A stretch of 64,000 nucleotides of DNA. It comes from Tropicimonas marinistellae. GTDB lineage: Bacteria; Pseudomonadota; Alphaproteobacteria; Rhodobacterales; Rhodobacteraceae. The translations under genes were made by a program, and so were the position numbers. The notes below the pieces were generated by a model. The model did not search any database, had not been told where the DNA came from, and worked only from the letters and a program-made list of their open reading frames with translations. Positions within the stretch are counted from its first letter, which is position 1. Every line of letters starts with the position of its first letter. The stretch lies in assembly GCF_001509585.1 (NCBI RefSeq), contig NZ_LNCI01000003.1:186001-250000 (forward strand), read 5' to 3'. Positions 17,234 to 26,734 of this stretch are shown here, one piece after another.

Positions 17234-19224
17234 GCCGCCGCCTCCTCTTCGAAAGTGACCAGAACCGCACCGCCTTCCACGGCGGCGCCGACCGCGCAGA
17301 GCACATCGGCGACGACTCCCGCGCGCGGTGCGATGAGCGCGGTCTCCATCTTCATTGCCTCCATGACACCCAGCCGCGTGCCAGCCTCGACCAGATCCCC
17401 CGTATTCACGTCCAGATGAACGATCGTGCCGGTCATCGGCGCGACGACGGCGTCGCCGTGATCGGCGGCGCGTGCGTTTCCGGAGCGGGGATCCGGGATG
17501 TCGAAGTCGCGCACCACATTCCCGGCCAGAATCGAGACAAGCCGGTTTGTCGGCATTGGGATGTCCCGCACCACACCGTCGACGCGGGCGCCGCTGCCGC
17601 CCAGCCGGGCGGAGATGTGTGGGCCGTCGAGCCGGATTTGCGACAGCGTCAGCCGGGTCTCGCCGCTGTCTTGCAACGCGACCGACCCGTCCGGCGCGAG
17701 CGACAGGCTGCGGGTGTTAACCTCGCCCGCATGGGCCAGGCGGATCTCATGCGCGGCCGCGCCCCAGAGCCGCCAGCCGGTACGCGGTGCGGCCGGGTCG
17801 ATGCCAAGCGCCACGAGGGCGGCCAGTGCGATATGCAGCTCGCTGAGCACGGGCGCGGCGATCAGCGCGTCCAGATCGCGTTCGATCAGGCCGGTGTCGA
17901 AATCGCCGGCGACAAAGCCGTCATGCTGTGCGAGCGCCGAAAGGAATTCCGCATTGGTCGCGGTGCCGGCGACATGGGTTTCGTGCAGGGCCGCGACCAG
18001 CAGGGAGCGCGCGGCCTCCCGGTTTGGGCCATGGGTGATGACCTTGGCAATCATCGGGTCGTAGAAGGGGCTGATCTCGTCGCCGCTCCGCACGCCGGTG
18101 TCGTTGCGCGCGCCCTCGGAGAAGGATAGGTGCCCCAATTTGCCGGTCGCGGGCAGGAAGCCCTTGGCGGGGTCCTCCGCATAGAGCCGCGCCTCGAATG
18201 CGTGGCCGTCGATGCACAGATCCTCCTGCGCCAGCGGCAGCGCCTCGCCCGCCGCGACGCGCAATTGCCACTCGACCAGATCCACACCGGTGATCGCCTC
18301 GGTGACGGGATGTTCGACTTGAAGCCTTGTGTTCATCTCCATGAACCAGAACCCGTCCGGGCGGAGCGGGCCGGAGCCGTCGACGATGAACTCGATGGTG
18401 CCGGCGCCGCAATAGTCGATGGCGCGGGCGGCGCTGAGGGCGGCGTCGGTCATCGCCTGCCGCAGGTCGTCGGTCATGCCGGGCGCGGGGGCCTCCTCGA
18501 TGACCTTCTGGTGGCGGCGTTGCAGCGAGCAATCCCGTTCGAAGAGATGGACGGCATTCCCGTGGCTGTCGCCGAAGACCTGCACCTCGATGTGGCGCGG
18601 CGAGGTGATAAACTTCTCGATGAGGACATGCGGGTCGCTAAAGGCCGCCTGGCCCTCGCGCTGCGCGGAGGCCAGCGCGGCGGGGAAGTCGGCGGACTCT
18701 TCGACCTTGCGCATGCCTTTGCCGCCGCCCCCGGCGCGCGCCTTGATCAGTACTGGATAGCCGATGCGCTCGGCCTCTTTCGCGAGAAAACCAGCCTCCT
18801 GCTCCTCGCCCTGATAGCCGGGCACGACGGGCACACCCGCGCTCGTCATCAGATCCTTGGCGGCGTCCTTGAGCCCCATGGCACGGATCGCGGCCGCCGA
18901 GGGGCCGACAAAGACCAGCCCCGCCGCCTCGACCGCCTCCACGAAATCGGGGTTTTCCGACAGGAATCCATAGCCCGGATGGATCGCCTCGGCGCCCGTT
19001 GCAAGCGCGGCCTCGATGATCTTCTGCCCGACGAGGTAGCTCTCGGCAGCGGGCGAGGGGCCGATATGCACCGCTTCATCCGCCGTCTCCACATGGAGCG
19101 CGCCCGCATCGGCATCGGAATAGACGGCCACGGTGCGGATGCCCATGCGGTCGGCGGTATGCATCACCCGGCAGGCGATCTCGCCGCGGTTGGCGATCAG
19201 AATCTTGGAGAAGGGCTTTTGCAT
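17230..19224 (-). CDS. liuD: Methylcrotonyl-CoA carboxylase-type biotin carboxylase/BCCP subunit
   Basis: Alpha subunit of a biotin-dependent acyl-CoA carboxylase, about 664 residues. Residues 1-450 are biotin carboxylase (FSKILIANRGEIACRVM, the glycine-rich ATP loop KARAGGGGKGMRKVE, EMNTRLQVEHPVTE). A BT-type linker domain follows, and a biotinyl domain lies near the C-terminus with the biotin-accepting lysine in VMEAMKMET. Size and order match the alpha subunit of 3-methylcrotonyl- or geranyl-CoA carboxylase. The chosen ATG lies just after the stop of the beta-subunit gene; a GTG two codons upstream, overlapping that stop, is possible. Substrate choice rests on the neighbouring HMG-CoA lyase. 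Confidence 0.9.
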   Translation of the reverse strand: MQKPFSKILIANRGEIACRVMHTADRMGIRTVAVYSDADAGALHVETADEAVHIGPSPAAESYLVGQKIIEAALATGAEAIHPGYGFLSENPDFVEAVEAAGLVFVGPSAAAIRAMGLKDAAKDLMTSAGVPVVPGYQGEEQEAGFLAKEAERIGYPVLIKARAGGGGKGMRKVEESADFPAALASAQREGQAAFSDPHVLIEKFITSPRHIEVQVFGDSHGNAVHLFERDCSLQRRHQKVIEEAPAPGMTDDLRQAMTDAALSAARAIDYCGAGTIEFIVDGSGPLRPDGFWFMEMNTRLQVEHPVTEAITGVDLVEWQLRVAAGEALPLAQEDLCIDGHAFEARLYAEDPAKGFLPATGKLGHLSFSEGARNDTGVRSGDEISPFYDPMIAKVITHGPNREAARSLLVAALHETHVAGTATNAEFLSALAQHDGFVAGDFDTGLIERDLDALIAAPVLSELHIALAALVALGIDPAAPRTGWRLWGAAAHEIRLAHAGEVNTRSLSLAPDGSVALQDSGETRLTLSQIRLDGPHISARLGGSGARVDGVVRDIPMPTNRLVSILAGNVVRDFDIPDPRSGNARAADHGDAVVAPMTGTIVHLDVNTGDLVEAGTRLGVMEAMKMETALIAPRAGVVADVLCAVGAAVEGGAVLVTFEEEAAA

Positions 19225-19226
19225 CG

Positions 19227-20834
19227 TCACATCCTGAACAGGCCGAATTTCGTGTCTTCGACGGGCGCGTTGAGCGCCGCGCGCAGCGAGAGGGCGACCA
19301 CGTCGCGGGTCTTGCGCGGGTCGATGATGCCGTCATCCCAGAGCCGGGCGGAGGCGTAGAGCGGCTGGGATTGCTCTTCGAACATGTCGAGCGTCGGCTG
19401 TTTGAAGGCGGCTTCCTCCTCGGCCGACCATTCCCCGCCTTTGGCTTCGATGGCCGCACGCCGGACATCGGCCAGCACGCCGGAGGCCTGCGCGCCGCCC
19501 ATCACCGCGATCCGCGCATTTGGCCACATCCAGAGGAAGCGCGGCCCGAAGGCGCGCCCGCACATGCCGTAATTGCCCGCGCCATAGGAACCGCCGACAA
19601 CCACCGTGACCTTTGGGACCGAGGCGGTCGAGACGGCGGTGACGAGCTTCGCACCGTCCTTGGCGATCCCGCCCGCCTCGTATTTCGAGCCGACCATGAA
19701 GCCGGTGATATTCTGCAGGAAGAGGAGCGGGATCTTGCGCTGGCAGCAGAGCTCGATGAAATGCGCGCCCTTGGTTGAGCTTTCGGAGAAAAGCACGCCG
19801 TTGTTGGCGATGATGCCGACCGGCACCCCGTCGATATGGGCAAAGCCCGTCACCAGCGTGGTGCCGTAGCGCGGCTTGAACTCGGCGAAATCGGAGCCGT
19901 CCACCAGCCGCGCGATCAGCTCGCGCGCGTCATAGGGCGTCTTGTCATTGGCGGGCACGACGCCCATCACATCCTCGACCGGGTAGCGCGGCGGCTGCGG
20001 CGCTTTGAAATCCACCGTCGGGCGCGGCGCAGGGCCAAGGTGGCTGACGATCTCGCGGGCGAGCGCGAGCGCGTGGCGGTCATCATCGGCGAGGTAATCG
20101 GCCACGCCCGAGAGGCGCGTATGCGTGTCGCCGCCGCCGAGTGTTTCGGCGTCGATCACCTCGCCGGTCGCGACCTTTACCAGCGGCGGGCCGGCGAGGA
20201 AGATCGTGCCTTGCTCGCGCACGATGATCGTCTGGTCGCTCATCGCCGGCACATAGGCGCCGCCCGCCGTGCAGGAGCCCATCACCACCGCGATCTGGGC
20301 GATGCCGGCGGCGCTCATCCGCGCCTGGTTGAAGAAGATGCGGCCGAAATGGTCCCGATCCGGGAAGACCTCGTCCTGATTGTTTAGGTTCGCCCCGCCG
20401 GAATCGACCAGATAGATGCAGGGCAGGTAGTTCTGCTCGGCGATCTCCTGCGCGCGCAGGTGCTTGCGCACCGTGAGCGGGAAATAGGTGCCACCTTTCA
20501 CCGTCGCATCGTTGCACAGGATCATGCAGTCGCGCCCCTCGACGCGGCCGATGCCAGCGATGGCCCCCGCCGCCGGAACCTCGTCGCCATAGAGCCCGCT
20601 CGCCGCGAAGAGGCCGATTTCGAGGAAGGGCGAGCCGGGGTCGAGCAACCCGGCGATCCGGTCCCTCGGCAGGAGTTTTCCCCGCGCGACATGCCGCTGG
20701 CGCGAGGCCTCCGAGCCGCCCTGGAGGATGCGCGCCGCCGCGCTGGCGATCTTCCGGTATTGCGCCTCCATCGCCTCGGCATTGGCGGCGAAGTCTGGCG
20801 AGTTGGGCGAGATGCTGCTTTCCAGAATGGTCAT
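19227..20834 (-). CDS. liuB: Methylcrotonyl-CoA carboxylase-type carboxyltransferase subunit
   Basis: Beta subunit, 535 residues, of the acyl-CoA carboxylase. The N-half has [20 protein letters not shown], the usual start of the acyl-CoA-binding domain, and [21 protein letters not shown]. The C-half has [19 protein letters not shown] and [20 protein letters not shown], the carboxybiotin side. The [14 protein letters not shown] and NYGMCGRA forms are typical of methylcrotonyl-CoA carboxylase. The ATG at 20834 follows AAGGAAAACTGCCGC; the frame remains open upstream without a better site. It precedes the alpha subunit by a few bases. Confidence 0.92.
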   Translation of the reverse strand: MTILESSISPNSPDFAANAEAMEAQYRKIASAAARILQGGSEASRQRHVARGKLLPRDRIAGLLDPGSPFLEIGLFAASGLYGDEVPAAGAIAGIGRVEGRDCMILCNDATVKGGTYFPLTVRKHLRAQEIAEQNYLPCIYLVDSGGANLNNQDEVFPDRDHFGRIFFNQARMSAAGIAQIAVVMGSCTAGGAYVPAMSDQTIIVREQGTIFLAGPPLVKVATGEVIDAETLGGGDTHTRLSGVADYLADDDRHALALAREIVSHLGPAPRPTVDFKAPQPPRYPVEDVMGVVPANDKTPYDARELIARLVDGSDFAEFKPRYGTTLVTGFAHIDGVPVGIIANNGVLFSESSTKGAHFIELCCQRKIPLLFLQNITGFMVGSKYEAGGIAKDGAKLVTAVSTASVPKVTVVVGGSYGAGNYGMCGRAFGPRFLWMWPNARIAVMGGAQASGVLADVRRAAIEAKGGEWSAEEEAAFKQPTLDMFEEQSQPLYASARLWDDGIIDPRKTRDVVALSLRAALNAPVEDTKFGLFRM

Positions 20835-20929
20835 GCGGCAGTTTTCCTTGGTGTTCGGGCAGGCGCGGGGAGGCCCTCGGCCTGAGGGCATGTCTCGGCG
20901 CGCATCGGAAATAGGGTGGGGTTGCGGGC

Positions 20930-22219
20930 CTAGCGGGTCATGAGATCCGGCAGGAACAGGGTGAATTGCGGGAAGGAGAGCAGGATCAGCAGAACCACGA
21001 TCTCCATGGCGAGAAAGGGCAGGATGCCGCTGAAGATCGTCCGGAGCGGCACGCGGGTCTGGGCGGCGGCGACATAGACGTTGAGCCCCAGCGGCGGCGT
21101 CAGCAATCCGATCTCGACGGTCTTCGTGACCACGATGCCGAACCAGACCGGATCGTAATCCAGCGCCATCGCCATCGGGAAGGCGAGCGGCATGGCCAGC
21201 GACAGGATGGCGAGCTGGTCCATGAACATGCCCATCACCAGCAGGGCCAGGATGATGATGCCGAGGATGAGCGTGGGCGACATCTCGGTTGCGGCGACGA
21301 ATTCCAGCAGGCTGTGGGTGATGCGGGTGAAGGCGAGATAGTTGGAGAAGATGGCGGAGCAGGCGACGATGGTGACGATCATCACCGTGGCGCGGATCGA
21401 GCTGCCGACGGAGCGATTGAACTGCTCGAATTTCAGCGTCCGCTGGGCAAGAACGATGATCAGCGAGCCCATCACCCCGAGGGCCGCGGCCTCCGAGGGC
21501 GAGGCGATACCGCCATAGATCGCGCCGATCACGGCGATCATCAGCAGCACCATCGGCACGACATGCCGGCTGTCCTTGACCGCTTTCTTCAGCACGAAGG
21601 GGTCGCCCTTGGGCGCCTGGTCGGTGGTATGGGCGACGATCTTGATGACCACGGCGAGGCCGGTCGCGGTGAGCAGGCCCGGCAGGATGCCGGCGATGAA
21701 GAGCTTGCCGATGGAGGTCTCGGTCAGCACGCCGTAGACAACCAGCACGATGGAGGGGGGGACCACGACGGCGAGCGTGCCGCCGACGCTAACGACGGCG
21801 GCGGCCAGCCGGTCGGAATATTTGTGGGCGCGCATCTCCGGGAAGGCAGAGGCCGCCATGGCGGCGGTCGAGGCGGTCGAGCTGCCGACCAGTGCCGCGA
21901 GGATGACCGAGGCCGCGACGGTGGCCATCGCCAACCCGCCCTTCACATGGCCGATCCAGCTTTGGCAGGCTACGATCGCCCGCTTCGTCACGCCGCCGAC
22001 GGTCAGCAACTCGGCCATCAGGATGAAGAGCGGGATGGCGACGAGGATGAAGGAGGACGAGGAGTCGAAGAAGGTGCGTTCGAGCACGGCCAGCGCGGGG
22101 CGGGGGCCGAGCTGAACGGCGAGCCCGGCTGTCCCGGCGATCCCCATGGCGAAGGCGATGGGGATGCGGATGGCCATGAGCACGGCCAGCAGCGCGAGTA
22201 TGACGAAGAAAGTCAGCAT
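20930..22219 (-). CDS. dctM: TRAP transporter large permease (DctM)
   Basis: Membrane subunit of a tripartite ATP-independent periplasmic transporter, 429 residues with about 12 hydrophobic segments. Family landmarks are the N-terminal [13 protein letters not shown], an [15 protein letters not shown] block, [15 protein letters not shown], and the C-terminal [17 protein letters not shown]. It works with the DctQ and DctP proteins upstream in the operon, from which it is separated by a strong hairpin. TRAP systems import organic acids by sodium symport, so a carboxylate is expected. Confidence 0.95.
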   Translation of the reverse strand: MLTFFVILALLAVLMAIRIPIAFAMGIAGTAGLAVQLGPRPALAVLERTFFDSSSSFILVAIPLFILMAELLTVGGVTKRAIVACQSWIGHVKGGLAMATVAASVILAALVGSSTASTAAMAASAFPEMRAHKYSDRLAAAVVSVGGTLAVVVPPSIVLVVYGVLTETSIGKLFIAGILPGLLTATGLAVVIKIVAHTTDQAPKGDPFVLKKAVKDSRHVVPMVLLMIAVIGAIYGGIASPSEAAALGVMGSLIIVLAQRTLKFEQFNRSVGSSIRATVMIVTIVACSAIFSNYLAFTRITHSLLEFVAATEMSPTLILGIIILALLVMGMFMDQLAILSLAMPLAFPMAMALDYDPVWFGIVVTKTVEIGLLTPPLGLNVYVAAAQTRVPLRTIFSGILPFLAMEIVVLLILLSFPQFTLFLPDLMTR

Positions 22220-22239
22220 GTCGACGGGGCGTTCCTTGT

Positions 22240-22273
22240 GGGACGGGTGGCCGGCAATGCGGCCGCCCGTCCC
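22240..22273. promoter_or_regulatory. Strong hairpin between dctP and dctM
   Basis: Stem GGGACGGG-T-GGCCG / CGGCC-G-CCCGTCCC with one internal T.G pair and a 6-base loop, in the 79-bp gap. Transcription runs from dctP into dctM, so this is positioned to protect the dctP message or reduce read-through, giving more binding protein than permease. No T-run follows. Confidence 0.5.
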
Positions 22274-22298
22274 GTTTCCGGCGTGAGTGGTGCTGGAA

Positions 22299-23300
22299 TT
22301 ACTTGCGCGTCAGGGCAGCGTAGCTGTCGAGCACGGCTTGCGCCTGATCGCCGCCGATGCGCTCGGCCCAGTCGGCACTGACCGCGCCCAGGGCATCCGT
22401 CAGGATCGCCAGTTCGTCGGCGTCGAACTCATAGGTGTCGATCCCCTGCGCCTTCCACTCCTCGATGAGCCCGGACACGGAAGCATCCTGTGCCTGCGCC
22501 ACATGCATGGCGGTCTCGTCCCCGAGCCGCAGCATTTCCGCCTGGGCGTCTTCGGGCAGGCTGTCGAAGAGGTCGCTCTTGACCACCATGATGAAGCTGT
22601 AGCCGCCGAAGGAGCCGTTGGTGGAGATATGGCTGACCACCTCGTTCAGCTTGTAGCCGGGCACGGAGGCGAGCGGGAAGAGCACCGCGTCCAGCCGCCC
22701 GCGTTCCACGGCCGTGTAGACCTCGGGGCCGGGGATGGAGATGCCCACCGCACCGAGCGCGCGCGCCGTCATCGCCTGGGTGGAGCCGGAGGTGCGCACA
22801 TCCAGCGCGTCCCAGTCGGCGGGTTTGCCGAGGCGGCCCTTGGCCAGCACCTGGTAGGGCGGCAGGACGAAGCCGAAGATCGGCGTGACACCGGTGGCCA
22901 GCACCTCCTCGCGCAGCGGACCGTCCTTCAGCATGGCCTGGAAGGCCTTGGTCCCTTCCTCGGCGGAGCCATAGAAGCCGGGCAGCCCGACCACGGAGTT
23001 CAGCGGCAGCGCGTCGGCGTGATAGGACGCGCCGAGCAGGGCGGCGTCGAGAATGCCGTTGTTCACCGCGTCGAGCTGGGCCTTGGACTTGGCGGCCTGC
23101 TGCGAGGGGAAATGTTCGAAAGTGATCGCGCCGCCGGTGGCCTCCTCCACGGCCGACATCCATTTCGACGTCCCCTCCACGGAAACGATGTGGCTCGTTG
23201 ACTGGAAATCACCGAGGCGCAGCGTTTCAGCCTGAGCCGCGGCGGCACCAATGGCCAGTGTTCCGGCAAGTGCTGCAATCATGGTACGTGCAGTGTTCAT
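22299..23300 (-). CDS. dctP: TRAP transporter substrate-binding protein (DctP)
   Basis: Periplasmic solute receptor of the TRAP system, 333 residues. The N-terminus (MNTARTMIAALAGTLAIGAA, then an AxA-type site before ETLRLG) is a signal peptide. The core has the DctP features: TSHIVSVEGTSKWMSAVEEA, IPGPEVYTAVERGRLDAVLF with the conserved arginine region, and FGGYSFIMVVKSDLFDSLPED. The ATG at 23300 is preceded by GGGAGGACGACCAA. The ligand is not readable, but an operon with a CoA ligase and acyl-CoA carboxylase suggests a short branched carboxylate. Confidence 0.92.
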   Translation of the reverse strand: MNTARTMIAALAGTLAIGAAAAQAETLRLGDFQSTSHIVSVEGTSKWMSAVEEATGGAITFEHFPSQQAAKSKAQLDAVNNGILDAALLGASYHADALPLNSVVGLPGFYGSAEEGTKAFQAMLKDGPLREEVLATGVTPIFGFVLPPYQVLAKGRLGKPADWDALDVRTSGSTQAMTARALGAVGISIPGPEVYTAVERGRLDAVLFPLASVPGYKLNEVVSHISTNGSFGGYSFIMVVKSDLFDSLPEDAQAEMLRLGDETAMHVAQAQDASVSGLIEEWKAQGIDTYEFDADELAILTDALGAVSADWAERIGGDQAQAVLDSYAALTRK

Positions 23301-23325
23301 TTGGTCGTCCTCCCAAAGATGTGTG

Positions 23326-23817
23326 TCAGGTTTGCTCCAGGGCGCCTTCGCGCAGCGCATCGTGAAGCAGCCGCAGGACCAACACGCCGCATCCCAGAGG
23401 GATCAGCGCGTAGGCCCACCCGAGCGGCCAGTCGATAACCCCGTATTCGATCTCTCCGTGAGCGATCGCCTTGAGGGCGAATTTCCCGGACATCCACGTG
23501 AGTGCCGCAAAGAAGGCGGCGGGCAAGAGCAGGCGGATCTTCGCGATGACGCGCCCCAGCCCGCCGGGCCAGCGGTCCGGCATGAAGTCCAGCGCCAGAT
23601 GCCCGCCATCGCGAAACACACGGCTCAGCGACAGCGTCGCGACGGCCGGCATCAGGAACAGTTCCGTGAGTTCGAACTGGATCTGCACCGGCCGGTTGAA
23701 GAACAGCCGGAGCAGGATGTCGCCGTTGATCAGAACGGCGACGGCGATGAGGCCGAGGCACCCTCCGAGATGGAGGATGTCCTCGAGTTTCGTCAGGATC
23801 TTTTCAAAGACCTTCAA
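23326..23817 (-). CDS. dctQ: TRAP transporter small permease (DctQ)
   Basis: Small membrane subunit of the TRAP system, 163 residues with four hydrophobic segments. The early LIAVAVLINGDILLRLFFNRP and the VFRDGGHLALDFMPDRWPGG loop are typical of DctQ. It lies between the dehydratase gene and dctP, 25 bp from the latter, and completes a full dctQ-dctP-dctM set transcribed in that order. Confidence 0.93.
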   Translation of the reverse strand: MKVFEKILTKLEDILHLGGCLGLIAVAVLINGDILLRLFFNRPVQIQFELTELFLMPAVATLSLSRVFRDGGHLALDFMPDRWPGGLGRVIAKIRLLLPAAFFAALTWMSGKFALKAIAHGEIEYGVIDWPLGWAYALIPLGCGVLVLRLLHDALREGALEQT

Positions 23818-23850
23818 CCTTGCCTCCCGTCTGGTTGACTGCGCGTTTCC

Positions 23851-24990
23851 TCAGCGCTTGGGCAGCTCGACGATTGCCGAGCCCATGGCCGACAACTCGC
23901 CGTCCTGCTGTTCGGCGCGCTGCTGGATCTCGACGAGGAAACGACCCTCCTCCTCGAATTTCCGGATCACGCTGCCGTGGATCAGGATGATGTCGCCCTC
24001 GGGATTGTGCCGCCGGACCTGGCATTTGGCCTGTCGCAGAAATCCGTCATCGCCCATCCAGTTGGTGATCTGGTGGGTGAGCCAGGAGGTCCGCTCGGGG
24101 CCGTAGTCATAAGCGCCCGGCGCGCCGACCTCCAGCGCGAACTCCTCTTCCCAATGCACCCGCTCGGGGCAGTCGGGAATGCCGTAGCGGTTCTTGGGCC
24201 CCGCACTCGGGTGTTTCTGCTGCAACTGCCAGGCGAGCTTGTTGGCGCGGATGTAGAGACCGCCCCAGCCCTGGGCATAGGCGATGAAGCCGGTGGCGGT
24301 CATCGGACCCTTGACCATGGTGGGCAGCTCCTCGCCCTCGGCCACGTCGTCCCAATAGAGGGTTTCGGCGCCGCGGATCGTTTCCTGCTCGTAATACTTG
24401 TAGAATTCGCTCAGCTCCTCGTCGGTCCAGACGCGGCGCCCCTTGGCCTTGGCCTCCGTGTACTTGGTGCCATTCTCGCGCGCCTGATCGCGGTCGGTGC
24501 GGAAGCACCAGCTATCGGCATCGGCCAGAAGCTCGCCAGATTGCGCGTCGTAGAAATCGACATGGTAGATCTGCTGCACGGCGCGACCGGCAAAGCGGGT
24601 GTCGTGCTCGATCAGGTCCTTCAGATGCGCGACAGTGCGGAACTCGGTGTTGCGCGCAATCGGCTTGTGCCAGTTCCAGTTGGCGCCCGACCACATGGCG
24701 TGCACGCCCGGCAGCCCGCCGACATAGCCGGAGATGATCCGGTTGGTGGCAAAAAGGAAGGAGGGCAGGGCGATCACGTCGCCGTACTTGGTCGTCTTGG
24801 CGTAGTCCGGGTCGCACCAGAGCGGGTTGTCGTCGCCGATGCCGTGGGCGTAGTGGCGGATGTTGTCGCGCGTGGCCTCGTAGCACCACGGCTCGACGGT
24901 ATTCTCGACTTTCACGCCGATCCGCTGGCGCAGATCGTCGAGCCCCTCCTGCGTGATCTTGGGGAATTTCTTGTGCGTCATCTCGTTCAT
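23851..24990 (-). CDS. Double-hotdog (FAS1-like/MaoC-related) acyl-CoA dehydratase
   Basis: Protein of 379 residues with two hotdog-like halves (about 15-165 and 200-370). The first half contains GDDNPLWCDPDYAKTTKYGD at 52-71. This is the place of the MaoC hydratase-2 motif, with Asp and Asn kept but Trp where MaoC enzymes usually have His. A second half contains EGEELPTMVKGPMTATGFIAYAQG. Such proteins are annotated as FAS1-like dehydratase-domain or acyl-CoA dehydratase/hydratase proteins. In this operon it could remove water from a 3-hydroxyacyl-CoA made by the CoA ligase upstream, supplying the carboxylase; that is inference. CCGGAGAGACAAAG precedes the ATG. Confidence 0.78.
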   Translation of the reverse strand: MNEMTHKKFPKITQEGLDDLRQRIGVKVENTVEPWCYEATRDNIRHYAHGIGDDNPLWCDPDYAKTTKYGDVIALPSFLFATNRIISGYVGGLPGVHAMWSGANWNWHKPIARNTEFRTVAHLKDLIEHDTRFAGRAVQQIYHVDFYDAQSGELLADADSWCFRTDRDQARENGTKYTEAKAKGRRVWTDEELSEFYKYYEQETIRGAETLYWDDVAEGEELPTMVKGPMTATGFIAYAQGWGGLYIRANKLAWQLQQKHPSAGPKNRYGIPDCPERVHWEEEFALEVGAPGAYDYGPERTSWLTHQITNWMGDDGFLRQAKCQVRRHNPEGDIILIHGSVIRKFEEEGRFLVEIQQRAEQQDGELSAMGSAIVELPKR

Positions 24991-25027
24991 CTTTGTCTCT
25001 CCGGTATGTGTCTCGTGTCGGCTGGCT

Positions 25028-26587
25028 CTATTGCGCGGCGGCGAGCTTGCCCGCTTCGCGGTCGCGCAGGATCTTGCGGTTCACCTTGCCGGCCGGGGTC
25101 TTGGGCAGCTCGGTGACGAATTCGATCTGTCTTGGGTATTCGTGGCGGGCGAGCCGGGCGCGGACATGGTTCTGGATGTCCTCCACCAGCCCGGGGGTCT
25201 CTTCGCCCTTGAGGATGATGTAGGCCTTCACCACCAGCCCGCGCACCGCGTCCGGCGCGCCGATCACGGCGCATTCGGCCACGGCAGGGTGGCTCAGAAC
25301 CGCGTCCTCGACCTCGACCGCGCCGATGGTCCAGCCGGCGGAGATGATCACGTCATCGGCCCGCCCGCCATGGTAGAAATAGCCGTCCGCATCGACCCGG
25401 CCGAGATCCTTGGTCGGGAACCATTCGCCGCGCTTGAGAACCATCAACTCGCCGGTCTCTCCGGGGTCGGCGAGCGTACCATCGGCGCGCTGGATCTGCA
25501 CTTCCACGCCCGGAACGGCCTTGCCCATCGCGCCGTCGCGCACTTCCAGATCCGCAGCGCCGGGATAGTTGGCGATGATCACGCCGATCTCGGTGGTGCC
25601 GTACATCGAGCGCACCTTGGTACCGAACACGCGCTCGACGTAAGCAGCGGTCTCGGTGTCGATGGGCTCGCCGGTGAAGGAGAGCTTGTCGAAGCTATAG
25701 GTGTAATTCTCCGCCTCGCCGGAATTGCGCATCATCCGGTAATGCGTGGCCGCCGCGGTCAGGTTGGTGATGCGGAAATCCTGCAGCGCACGCAGCAGGC
25801 GGACGGGGTCGAACTTGCCGCTGAAGGTGCCGGTTGAAACGCCCATGGCCAGCGGCGCCAGCGTGCCGTGCCAGAGACCATGCCCCCAGGCCGGGGAGGA
25901 GGGGCAGAAGAAGCGGTCGCCCGGGCGAATGCCGGTGCCATAGAGCGCCGCGACCATGAGCGTTACGATGGATTGGTGGCTGTGCTTGACGGCGGCCGGC
26001 AGGAGCCGCGTTGTGCCGGAGGTATATTGCAGGACCGCCAGATCGCGGCCCGTCGTGCTCCAGTCGAACGTTGCCGGAAGATCGTCCAGGCTTGCGAGGA
26101 AGTCGCTGTCGACGATGGTGACATTCTGCGCGCCGCCTTCGATGGCGTCTGGCGCCTTCTGGGCATTGGTGAAAAAGACCTTCGGGGCGCAGTCATCCAC
26201 CCGCAGACGTATGCCGTCCGGGCCGAAGAGCGAGAACATCGGCACCGCGACCGCGCCGGATTTGATCACCCCGAACATCGCGCAGTAGAAGGCCAGAGAC
26301 GGCTCTATCATCACCGCCACTCTGTCCCCCGTGCCGATACCCTGCTCGGTCAGAAAATGGGCGACCTGCGCGGAACGCCGCGAGATTTCCTCGAAGGTGA
26401 TGACCTCGTCCGCCCCGTCGGCATGGGCGACCCGCAGCGCGACGCTGTCGCCGTCCACATGCCGGTCGATGCATTCATGCGCGATGTTGAACCGCTCGCG
26501 GGTCCCGTCGAACAGCTCCCAAAGGCCCTCTTTCGAGTAGTGCCTCTGTGCGTCCGCATAGGACGTGAAATCCGTCAGGCGGGTCAT
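25028..26587 (-). CDS. AMP-dependent acyl-CoA synthetase
   Basis: Activates a carboxylate to its CoA thioester with ATP, 519 residues. The ANL-superfamily signature is YTSGTTRLLPAAVKHSH; the usual TSGTTGxPKG ending is altered, with no Gly-Leu-Pro-Lys-Gly. Other landmarks are present: SMYGTTEIG (A5), GEWFPTKDLGRVDADGYFYHGGRADDVI (A7-A8, split here by position) and PKTPAGKVNRK with the A10 lysine. The family resembles medium-chain and benzoate-type ligases. The ATG at 26587 follows GGGAGGAGATGGCGCGAC. It is the first gene of the leftward operon and divergent from the IclR regulator. Confidence 0.88.
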   Translation of the reverse strand: MTRLTDFTSYADAQRHYSKEGLWELFDGTRERFNIAHECIDRHVDGDSVALRVAHADGADEVITFEEISRRSAQVAHFLTEQGIGTGDRVAVMIEPSLAFYCAMFGVIKSGAVAVPMFSLFGPDGIRLRVDDCAPKVFFTNAQKAPDAIEGGAQNVTIVDSDFLASLDDLPATFDWSTTGRDLAVLQYTSGTTRLLPAAVKHSHQSIVTLMVAALYGTGIRPGDRFFCPSSPAWGHGLWHGTLAPLAMGVSTGTFSGKFDPVRLLRALQDFRITNLTAAATHYRMMRNSGEAENYTYSFDKLSFTGEPIDTETAAYVERVFGTKVRSMYGTTEIGVIIANYPGAADLEVRDGAMGKAVPGVEVQIQRADGTLADPGETGELMVLKRGEWFPTKDLGRVDADGYFYHGGRADDVIISAGWTIGAVEVEDAVLSHPAVAECAVIGAPDAVRGLVVKAYIILKGEETPGLVEDIQNHVRARLARHEYPRQIEFVTELPKTPAGKVNRKILRDREAGKLAAAQ

Positions 26588-26671
26588 GTCGCGCCATCTC
26601 CTCCCAGTCGTTCCCGGACCGCCCGTCGGGCTACGTCCGTCTCGTTGACAACGGTAGGGATGTGGGTCATT

Positions 26672-26711
26672 TATTGTCAATACGCAGTTTTATTGTATAT
26701 AGGCAATAAAA
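26672..26711. promoter_or_regulatory. Inverted repeats between CoA ligase and iclR, probable IclR operator
   Basis: Two symmetric AT-rich elements lie in the divergent promoter region: TATTG-T-CAATA (26672-26682) and TTTTATTG-N8-CAATAAAA (26688-26711). Both share the half-site TATTG/CAATA. This fits a binding region for the IclR protein controlling both operons. No experimental basis. Confidence 0.6.
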
Positions 26712-26734
26712 ACAGGCGAAACGAGGAGTTGAAA

